A stretch of 10,670 bases of DNA from Acidobacteriota bacterium (GTDB taxonomy: Bacteria; Acidobacteriota; Terriglobia; Terriglobales; Acidobacteriaceae). Shown here one piece after another: positions 1-6,800 of this stretch. The stretch lies in NCBI GenBank assembly GCA_021841795.1, contig JAKCDN010000069.1, positions 1 to 10,670 of the forward strand, in the 5' to 3' direction. Under the pieces are notes generated by a model that saw only the letters and a list, made by a program, of their open reading frames with translations, did no database searches and had not been told where the DNA came from. Within the stretch, counting starts at the first letter, position 1. The number at the start of each line of letters is the position of its first letter. The position numbers were made by a program, and so were the translations under genes.

Positions 1-51
1 AAGAAGATCCAGGAGCTGGAAGGCTACATTGCGGGCGCATACCCGGGATAG
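1..51 (+). CDS. 3' end of an unidentified gene (partial)
   Basis: The first 17 codons of the window read openly in frame 1 to a TAG at 49-51, giving the C-terminal residues KKIQELEGYIAGAYPG. The start lies before the window. Codon use (AAG, CTG, GGC, CCG) looks like normal coding sequence, and the gene converges on the minus-strand RES remnant, with only 15 bases between the two stop codons. The tail is too short to assign a family. The K/E/L-rich stretch could be the end of a helix. No terminator hairpin is evident directly after it. Confidence 0.5.
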   Translation, partial: KKIQELEGYIAGAYPG

Positions 52-66
52 GTGCGCCCCGCCGCA

Positions 67-303
67 TTACCGGAACAGCCGCTCCTCAAATCGAAACGGC
101 TTCATCGCGCCCGCTTCCACCTTGGCGAAGTCCGGATGCTTCGGATTCAGCAGCGCATTCCAGTCGCCGTCCGCCACCGCCGCAGGAACCTTCAGCGCCA
201 CCGAGCGCAATTCTGCGCCCCACGCCGAGCCCAGGTCGCGGCAGCGCGGGTTGTTCAGGCTGCGCCGGTTGCGCGGCAGCTCCGCCTGCGGGCGATCTTG
301 GTT
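67..303 (-). pseudogene. Truncated RES-domain toxin remnant (C-terminal half only)
   Basis: Reading the minus strand to the TAA at 67-69 gives a tail that resembles the end of the RES domain. It contains CRDLGSAWGAELRSVALKVP, then WNALLNPKHPDF and a final FRFEERLFR. RES proteins typically have an LG-x-x-W block, an L-x-VPS block and an N-x-LLNP-x-H-PDF block near the C terminus. They are NAD-degrading or ADP-ribosylating toxins, usually paired with an Xre-type antitoxin encoded upstream. Here only about 75 residues remain of a domain of about 150. The frame is closed upstream by a stop at 340-342, and no ATG, GTG or TTG in it could start the preserved part. The N-terminal half, with the conserved Arg and Glu, is absent, and the homology stops where nupC ends. 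The residue after VP is Ala instead of the common Ser. No antitoxin gene is next to it. I read it as a decayed, non-functional relic; the family call rests on memory of the motif pattern. Confidence 0.65.
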
Positions 304-304
304 T

Positions 305-1582
305 CTACCCCAGAAAGATTCCGGCGATCGACGCCGAGATCAGGTTGGCCATGGTGCCGGCGAGCATGGCGCGCACGCCCAGTCGCGCCAGGTCGTTGCG
401 CCGTTCCGGAACCAGCGCCCCAATGCCCCCGATCTGCATGCCGATCGAGCCGAGGTTGGCGAATCCGCACAGGGCAAACGTGGCGATCGTGAACGAGCGC
501 GGCATCAGCGCGGCCTTCTCCGCTCCCAGGCTGATATACGCAATCACCTCGTTCAGGGCCATGCGCGTCCCCAGCAGGTTGCCGATGGCCATGCAGTCGT
601 GCCACGGCACCCCGATCAGCCACGCGACCGGCGCAAACAGGAAACCCAGGATCGCTCCCAGTGAGCCCGGAACCCAGTGCATGTAAGCCAGGCCGTGCAC
701 CCACAGCAGAATCATGTCCAGCAGCGCCACCAGCGCCAGGAAGCTGACCAGCATGATGCCCACGTTCATCGCCAGCTTGCCCCCGTCGATGGTTCCGCGG
801 GCAATCGCGCCGATCAGGTTCTCCTCGGCGTGCATCTCGTCCTGAGGAATCACAACCTTGCCTTCGGTGGCCGGCGTTTCCGTCTCTGGAACCAGCATCT
901 TGGCCATCAGGATGGTTCCCGGCGAGGTCATGATCACGGCCGAAAGCAGATGGCGCGCCTCCACGCCCTGCGCGATGTACATCGCCATGATGCCGCCCGA
1001 GACATGCGCCATGCCGCTGGTCATAATGGTCATTAGCTCGCTGCGGGTGGCCCGCGCAAGAAACGGACGGATGGTCAGCGGCGCTTCCGTCTGGCCCATG
1101 AAGATCGAGGCCGCGACGTTCATGCTCTCCGCTCCCGAGATGCGCATCGTCTTCAGCATCGCCCACGCCATCACGCGGATGATGCGCTGCATCACCCCGA
1201 TGTGATACAGCACCGCGAAGAAGGCGGAGATGAAGATGATGGTGGGCAGCACCTGGAACGCGAACACCGCGCCCTGATTGGCCGTGTGCCCAGGGGCTTT
1301 GGAGAGCAGCTCGCCGAAGGCGCCCGAGTTGGGCAGTCCGAGCTCGCCGAAGAGAACCCGCGTTCCCGCAAACGTCGCCGAGAGCATCTGCGTGACCACG
1401 CCGCCGGCCCAGGACATCGCATCGCGCCCGAAGCTGAAGCGCAACACCAGAAAGGCGAAGGTGATCTGCAGCCCCAGGCCCCAGACGATGGTGCGCCAGC
1501 GGATACGCCTGCGATCCGTCGAAAACAGCCACGCGGCACCAAGCACCGCAAGAATCCCCAACACTCCGGTGAATCGCGCCAA
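305..1582 (-). CDS. nupC: Concentrative nucleoside transporter (CNT/NupC family)
   Basis: Inner-membrane symporter that takes up nucleosides using an ion gradient. The 425-residue length fits the family. It opens with a hydrophobic helix and STDRRRI (21-27), as is usual for NupC proteins, followed by many hydrophobic segments. Substrate-site blocks are intact: GQTEAPLTIRPF (163-174), MAHVSGGIMAMYI (191-203), NLLGTRMALNEVIAY (335-349) and CGFANLGSIGMQIGG (372-386), then VPERR (391-395). These carry the equivalents of the Gln-Thr-Glu, Glu, Asn and Ser residues that bind nucleoside in Vibrio CNT. I chose the TTG at 1580-1582 because a perfect AGGAGG sits 9 bases upstream and translation from there gives the standard N terminus (M)ARFTGVLG. 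A TTG six codons earlier would place that AGGAGG inside the gene. It is last in the cdd-deoA-nupC salvage unit, 165 bases after deoA, a gap that leaves room for its own promoter or processing. Confidence 0.93.
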   Translation of the reverse strand: MARFTGVLGILAVLGAAWLFSTDRRRIRWRTIVWGLGLQITFAFLVLRFSFGRDAMSWAGGVVTQMLSATFAGTRVLFGELGLPNSGAFGELLSKAPGHTANQGAVFAFQVLPTIIFISAFFAVLYHIGVMQRIIRVMAWAMLKTMRISGAESMNVAASIFMGQTEAPLTIRPFLARATRSELMTIMTSGMAHVSGGIMAMYIAQGVEARHLLSAVIMTSPGTILMAKMLVPETETPATEGKVVIPQDEMHAEENLIGAIARGTIDGGKLAMNVGIMLVSFLALVALLDMILLWVHGLAYMHWVPGSLGAILGFLFAPVAWLIGVPWHDCMAIGNLLGTRMALNEVIAYISLGAEKAALMPRSFTIATFALCGFANLGSIGMQIGGIGALVPERRNDLARLGVRAMLAGTMANLISASIAGIFLG

Positions 1583-1591
1583 TTCGGTCTG

Positions 1592-1597
1592 CCTCCT
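1592..1597 (-). promoter_or_regulatory. Ribosome-binding site that sets the nupC start
   Basis: A perfect AGGAGG on the minus strand lies 9 bases before the TTG at 1580-1582. The more upstream in-frame TTG at 1598-1600 has no such site, so the shorter 425-residue product is preferred. Confidence 0.7.
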
Positions 1598-1643
1598 CAA
1601 TACAGGAATCAGGGATCGATCGAGCGGGGCTCGCGCTCTCCCC

Positions 1644-1668
1644 GGAATGCGGCGCCTGCTTGCATTCC
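1644..1668 (-). other. 7-bp stem-loop in the deoA-nupC spacer
   Basis: GGAATGC at 1644-1650 and GCATTCC at 1662-1668 form a perfect 7-bp stem with an 11-base loop. It lies in the presumed nupC leader, about 60 bases before the start codon on the minus strand. No T-run follows it, so it is not a typical terminator. It could be an RNA processing or stability element, or chance in GC-rich sequence. Confidence 0.3.
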
Positions 1669-1747
1669 CCCCTGCCGCCGCCTCACCTCTCCAATGGATG
1701 AAAAATGATAACCGATCCGCCCGCGCCGCCCGCTCGGGCGATCCACC

Positions 1748-3229
1748 TTAGCGGCGCCATCTCTCGTCCCTGGTGCCCGCTTCCTGGTTCCTCAGGTACT
1801 CTTCCGCCGTCTCGCGGGTAAACACCCGCGCCACCAGCGGCGTCACCGCCGGGGACGGACCGTCCGAGAAGCGAATCGCCTGTTGCAGCATCGCCGCCGG
1901 CTCCGCCAGCATCGCCTCGCTGCTGGCATAGATCGTTGCCAGGGGCTGGCCGCGCTCCACACGCGCCCCGCGGCGCGCGTGAAAGAGGATTCCGGCGTGC
2001 GGATCGATGTCCTGCGTTCCCGCCTCTCCGGAGCGCTCTCCGGCATCGCCGGCGTGCGTGCGCCCCGCGCCGGTCCGCTGCACCGCCCAGCCCAGCGCGG
2101 TCGTGTCCATCGCGGCCACGTAGCCGCTTTGCCAGGCCTTCACCTCCAGGGTTGCGCCCGGCTTGTGGAAGCCTCGCGGCGCATCGAAGACACTCACGTC
2201 GCCGCCCTGCGCGTCCACCATTTTGGTAAAGGCCGCCAGCCCCGCCCCGTCCGTCAGCGCCGCTTCCGCCAGCGTGTAGCCGGCCTCGGGCGACTCCGCC
2301 CGCTCTCCCAGGTGAATCATCCACCCCGCGAGCAGAAGGGCCAGCCGGCGCAGATCTTCGCTCTCCGCCGGCCTCTCGCCCCGCAGCAGGCTCAGGCACT
2401 CCATGATCTCGATCCAGTTGCCCGCGGCGTGGCCGAGAGGCTGGCTCATGTCCGTCAGCAGCGCCACCGTGCGTGTGGCGGCGGACTCGGCCGTCACCAC
2501 CATGAGCGCCGCCAGAGCCTCCGCGTCCGCGCTCCGGCGCAGGAATGCCCCCGATCCGGTCTTCACGTCAAGCACCAGTCCGCTCAGCCCCGCCGCAAGC
2601 TTCTTGCTCAGAATCGACGCGCAGATCAGGCCCCGGTTCTCCACCGTGCCGGTCCGGTCGCGCAGCGCATACAGCCTGCGGTCGGCCGGGGCCAGCTCAT
2701 CCGTCTGGCCGATGATCGACACTCCGCAGCGCACGATCACGGCTTCAAACTCGGCCAGCGACAGGTTCGTGCGGCAGCCCGGAATCGATTCCAGCTTGTC
2801 CAGCGTCCCTCCGCTGTGCCCCAGCGCCCGTCCGCTGATCATCGGCACCGCCACGCCGCAGGCCGCGGCCAGCGGTGCCGCCAGAAAGCTGGTCTTGTCG
2901 CCCACGCCCCCCGTGGAGTGCTTGTCCACGCTTCGGACCGCCAGTGTGCGCTGGCTCGGGAATTGGGGGGCGAAGATCTCGCCGGAGTCCCGCATCGCCA
3001 GCGTAAGCGCGCCGGTTTCCGCGCGCGAAAGGCCGTGAATCCACACCGCCATGAGCCACGCCGCCAGTTGATCGTCGGCGATCGCCCCCGTGGCCGCGCC
3101 GCGCGCCACAAACGTGATCTCCTCCAGGCTCAGCGCGCGGCCATCGCGCTTCTTGCACAGAATGTCGATCATGCGCGGCGGCGTGGATGCCTCCACGTGC
3201 CCCCGGTCGATTTTGCCCGTCTCCGCCAT
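1748..3229 (-). CDS. deoA: Pyrimidine-nucleoside (thymidine) phosphorylase
   Basis: Cytoplasmic enzyme that phosphorolyses thymidine, deoxyuridine or uridine to the base and (deoxy)ribose-1-phosphate. Phosphate-site motif VDKHSTGGVGDKTS is at 101-114, and the family signature SGRALGHSGGTLDKLE is at 132-147. R190, S205 and K209 fall at exactly the spacing of E. coli Arg171, Ser186 and Lys190, which hold the pyrimidine. TDMSQPLGHAAGN is at 259-271, and the C-terminal alpha/beta domain includes MDTTALGWAV (374-383) and HAGILFHARRGARV (411-424). At 493 residues it is longer than the usual 430-440. The excess comes from about 19 N-terminal residues, a hydrophilic insertion near 390-410 and an Arg-rich tail. 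The ATG at 3229 lies 12 bases after the cdd stop, which suggests translational coupling. An internal ATG at 3172 would give the more typical N terminus MIDILCKKRDG but has no ribosome site. Both thymidine phosphorylase (deoA) and broad-specificity Pdp are possible; sequence reading alone does not separate them. Confidence 0.92.
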   Translation of the reverse strand: MAETGKIDRGHVEASTPPRMIDILCKKRDGRALSLEEITFVARGAATGAIADDQLAAWLMAVWIHGLSRAETGALTLAMRDSGEIFAPQFPSQRTLAVRSVDKHSTGGVGDKTSFLAAPLAAACGVAVPMISGRALGHSGGTLDKLESIPGCRTNLSLAEFEAVIVRCGVSIIGQTDELAPADRRLYALRDRTGTVENRGLICASILSKKLAAGLSGLVLDVKTGSGAFLRRSADAEALAALMVVTAESAATRTVALLTDMSQPLGHAAGNWIEIMECLSLLRGERPAESEDLRRLALLLAGWMIHLGERAESPEAGYTLAEAALTDGAGLAAFTKMVDAQGGDVSVFDAPRGFHKPGATLEVKAWQSGYVAAMDTTALGWAVQRTGAGRTHAGDAGERSGEAGTQDIDPHAGILFHARRGARVERGQPLATIYASSEAMLAEPAAMLQQAIRFSDGPSPAVTPLVARVFTRETAEEYLRNQEAGTRDERWRR

Positions 3230-3241
3230 GGCATTTTCGCC

Positions 3242-3658
3242 TTATCGCAGTTTCAACTCGAATCCAAGGGGCAACATTTCGCGGAACGCCATCGTCCGCA
3301 TGCCCTCGGCCGCCGGAAACCGCACCGGCGCCTCGGGCAGAATGAACTCCGCCAGCATCTGCCGGCAGGCGCCGCAGGGCGGGCTCGGCTGCCCGTTCAG
3401 GTTGGCCACCGCCACGGCATCGATGCGGATTTCCGGCCCAGATTGAGAGACCGCCCGCACCAGCGCCGACCGCTCCGCGCAGATCGTGAGCCCGTAGCTG
3501 ACGTTCTCCACGTTGGTTCCGGTCACGATCTCCCCGCTGCTGAGCCGCAGCGCCGCGCCCACGCGAAATCCGGAGTAGGGCGCGTAAGCATTCTGCGCGG
3601 CCTGCGCGGCCAGTTCGTGCAGCTCGTCGAGCAGGGTCGGAGTCATAGTGCTGATCAT
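3242..3658 (-). CDS. cdd: Cytidine deaminase
   Basis: Zinc enzyme converting cytidine and deoxycytidine to uridine and deoxyuridine. The 138-residue length matches the small homotetrameric type. Visible motifs are AYAPYSGFRVGAAL (24-37), the substrate-binding NVEN (49-52), the catalytic CAE (C60 zinc ligand, E62 proton shuttle) and PCGACRQ (94-100), with C95 and C98 as the other zinc ligands. The common ERNA after the Cys-Ala-Glu is ERSA here, a mild change. The ATG at 3656-3658 is preceded by AAGGA about 10 bases upstream; the second ATG, four codons in, has no such site. It is the first gene of the salvage unit and its product feeds the phosphorylase encoded next. A likely promoter lies in the divergent spacer shared with cheA. 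Confidence 0.96.
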   Translation of the reverse strand: MISTMTPTLLDELHELAAQAAQNAYAPYSGFRVGAALRLSSGEIVTGTNVENVSYGLTICAERSALVRAVSQSGPEIRIDAVAVANLNGQPSPPCGACRQMLAEFILPEAPVRFPAAEGMRTMAFREMLPLGFELKLR

Positions 3659-3715
3659 GGCTGCCCCGTTCCTTCGCAGGAGCGAAGATTAGAGGCTAAT
3701 CCATTTGCGCGGGGA

Positions 3716-3721
3716 AGTATA
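3716..3721 (-). promoter_or_regulatory. Possible -10 box of the cdd-deoA-nupC promoter
   Basis: On the minus strand the only AT-rich patch of the divergent spacer reads TAAATATCTATACT, containing TATACT, one base from TATAAT. It would start transcription about 50 bases before the cdd ATG. No convincing -35 box lies 16-18 bases upstream, since that region is GC-rich, so an activator or another sigma factor may be involved. Confidence 0.35.
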
Positions 3722-3784
3722 GATATTTACGCCGGCTTCGCCCGTCCGCCGCATCGGCGCCCAACTCTGCAGCCCCACGGCCGC

Positions 3785-3811
3785 TCAAGTTGTGTTGCCG
3801 CCATCCGATAA
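3785..3811 (+). promoter_or_regulatory. Sigma-28 (FliA) type flagellar promoter of the che operon
   Basis: TCAAGTTG (3785-3792), exactly 11 bases, then TCCGATAA (3804-3811). The enterobacterial FliA consensus is TAAAGTTT-N11-GCCGATAA, so 6 of 8 and 7 of 8 positions match at the exact spacing. Transcription would start near 3817-3819, leaving a leader of about 50 bases before the cheA ATG at 3870. It would place the chemotaxis genes in the late flagellar class. It also argues against starting cheA at the in-frame GTG at 3792, which lies inside this promoter. Confidence 0.7.
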
Positions 3812-3869
3812 GACTTTTGAGTGTCCGCTGCCCCGGCTGCGATGGGGGGCTGCCGGACGAGTGGGAGCT

Positions 3870-6800
3870 ATGGACGATCTGACAAGAGAGTTCCTGATCG
3901 AAAGCCAGGAGGGACTGGACCGCATGGAGCGGTGTCTCACCGAGCTGGAGGAACGGCCGCAGGAGACGGCGCTGCTGGCCGAGATCTTTCGCTCCGTGCA
4001 CACCATCAAGGGGACCACAGGGTTTCTGGGCTACAAACGGCTGGAGAAGCTGGCCCACGCCGGCGAAAACCTGCTCGGGCAGTTGCGCGACGGCAGGGTG
4101 CAGGCCGGCGCCGAGGTGATTACCGCCCTGCTCAAGCTCCTCGACGGGCTGCGGGAACTGCTCCGGACCATTGAAGCCGAAGACAACGAGGGCGCCGGCG
4201 ACGACAGCGCGCTCATTGCCCGGCTGGAAGAGCTCCAGGCGCCGGTCCATCCGGGCCAGGCCCAGGCCGCGCGCCGGGAGACCCGCGCCGCCGCGCCCTC
4301 CGCGCCCGTGGCTTCCGAGCCTGCGCCCGCACCGTCCGAGCCCGTCCCGCCGTCGGCTGAAGCCGCAAAAGCGCGGTCCCAGGGAGCGGCGGCCGAAAGC
4401 ACCCTGCGCGTCGATGTGGCCCTGCTCAACCGCATGATGAACCTGGTCGGCGAGCTGGTGCTCACGCGCAACCAGGTCTTGCAGGCGACCGCCTCCGACC
4501 CCAACATGACCCTGCTCTCGCGGCGGCTCGACATGGTTACCGCCGATCTGCGCGAGTCGGTCATGAAGGCGCGGATGCAGCCGGTCTCGAACGTCTTCTC
4601 CAAGATGCCCCGCCTGGTGCGCGATCTCACCCATGCCCTCGGCCGCAGGGTGCGTCTGCAGATGGAGGGCCAGGAGACCGAGCTGGACAAGAGCCTCCTC
4701 GAGGCCATCAAGGATCCCCTCACCCATGCGGTGCGCAACGCGCTCGATCACGGAATCGAGCCGCCCGGCGCGCGCCAGGCCGCGGGCAAGGAGCCGGAGG
4801 GCACGCTCACCCTGCGCGCGGCGCAGGAGGGCAGCCACGTGATCATCGAGGTCGCCGACGACGGCGCCGGCATCGCTCCCGACAGGATTCGCGCCAAGGC
4901 CATGGAGCGCGGGCTGCTCACGCCCGAGCGCGCCGCGCACCTCGGCGAGCGGGATCTGCTGCAGCTCATCTTTCTGCCCGGATTCTCGACCGCCGCGCAG
5001 GTCACCAACGTCAGCGGGCGCGGCGTGGGCATGGATGTGGTCCGCACCAACGTCGAGAAGATCGGCGGCAAGGTCGAGGTGGACTCGCGCGTGGGCAAGG
5101 GCACCACCCTGCGCTTGCGCATTCCGCTCACGCTCGCGATCATCCCCGCGCTCATCGTGCGCAGCATCGGGCAGAGCTTTGCCCTGCCGCAGGGCGCTTT
5201 ATCCGAGCTCGTGCACATCCCCCCCGAGCGCGCCGCGGCCGCCATTGAGTGGATGGAGGGCGCGCCGCTCTACCGGCTCCGCGGCCATCTGCTCCCGCTG
5301 GTGTTTCTTGACCGCCTGCTCACGCCCGGGCGCGCATGCGGACTTTCAACCGGGCGCGACAACTTTATCGCCGTGCTCGACGCCGATGGACGCCGCTTCG
5401 GCCTGGTCGTCGATTCGCTCGCCGATCCCGAAGAGATCGTGGTCAAGCCCCTCAGCGCCGTACTCAAGGATATCGGTCTCTTCTCCGGCGCCACCGTGCT
5501 CGGCAACGCGGACCTGGCGCTGATCCTCGATCCCGGATCGATCGCCGTGAAGGCGGGTGTCGCGCTGAGCGGCGAAGACGAGTCCGCGCTCGCCGTCGAG
5601 GATGAACAGGACGCCGCCCGCAGCCGCTACCTGCTGGTCGAGGTGGCCGGCAGGCAGGCCGCCGTGCCGCTTGGCGATGTGCTGCGCATCGAACAGGTTC
5701 CCTTCGCGCGGGTCGAGTACATCGGCTACCGCCCCGTGCTCAACTTCGAGGGCCAGCTCCTGCCGGTCGAGGATTCCGGCGGCCTCCTCGAAGCCGCCGC
5801 GGGCGATCCCGCCATGCGCATCGTGGTCGTCGTCTGCCGCGACGGCAGCCGGCACGTGGGCATTGCCGTGACCCACGTGCTCGACGTTACCTCCGGCGGC
5901 AGCCTCATCGAGGCCGGCACCGGAACCCCCACCGACGGCGTCACGCTGCTCAAGGATCGCGTCACCGGCATCGTCAACCTGGGCGGCGTGCCGCCCCTGC
6001 CCGCGGCAGACGGCGCCCCGGAACCATGGCCGCAGGCCGAGGAGGTGGCGCAATGCGCACAACCGCAGGCACTGCCCCGCACAGACTCAAAAACGAGACC
6101 CTGGTCGAGCTTTGTTCCGTCCGCGTGGGCAAGACCCTGTTTGGCGTCCCCATCCGCCACATCCTGGAGATCGTGGGCTCTACCCGTCCCCGGCCCGTTC
6201 CCCTGGCGCCCGGCTTCGTGGGCGGACTCGTCCATTACCGCGGCGATGTCCTCACCACCGTCAGCCTCCGCCATCTGCTCGATCTGCCCGCCCTCGAATC
6301 CGCCCAGGACATCCTCGTCCTCGAAAGCGCGGCCGGGTGCTTCGGCTTGCTGGTCGATTCGGTTGGCGAGGTGCTCACCGTCCCGGCCGTCGACTACGAG
6401 CCCAACCCGTCGATCCTCGACCGGCGCCGCGGAGCCCTGCTGGCCGGCGCCTACAAGCTCAAGGACACCCTGCTCGTCATGCTGGATCCGGAACGCCTGG
6501 ACCCGGCGCGCCTCGGCGAGTCGCGGCTCGGCGATTCGCAGGCGGCATAGTGGCGCGCGCAACCATCCCATCGGGAGGAAGACAATGCGGGCACTGATCG
6601 TGGACGACTCGCGCTTTGTCAGAGGCTACCTGCGCGGCATGCTCGAAGAACGGGGCATGGCCTGCGAAGAGGCCGCCGACGGACGCGCCGGCCTGGAGCG
6701 GCTGCATAGCGGCATCCGCTTCGACCTCGCGCTGCTGGACTGGAACATGCCCGTCATGAACGGGCTCGAGATGCTGCGCCGGCTGCGCGCCGAGGGCTTC

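Noticed and set aside
1727..1740. Hairpin CGCCC-GCTC-GGGCG just after deoA as a terminator
   Set aside because: The stem is only 5 bp and no T-run follows on the minus strand.
1883..3811. 642-codon plus-strand open frame opposite deoA and cdd
   Set aside because: It has an Arg/His/Gln-rich composition with no recognisable motif, and lies antisense to two clearly real enzymes; long antisense frames are expected in GC-rich DNA.
3792..3869. Longer cheA N terminus from the GTG at 3792
   Set aside because: It overlaps the predicted sigma-28 promoter and adds non-homologous residues; MDDLTREFLIESQEGL at 3870 is the standard CheA start.
6026..6052. Earlier cheW start at the ATG at 6026
   Set aside because: It has no ribosome site and adds only a Gly-rich nonapeptide; AGGAGG is placed correctly for the ATG at 6053.
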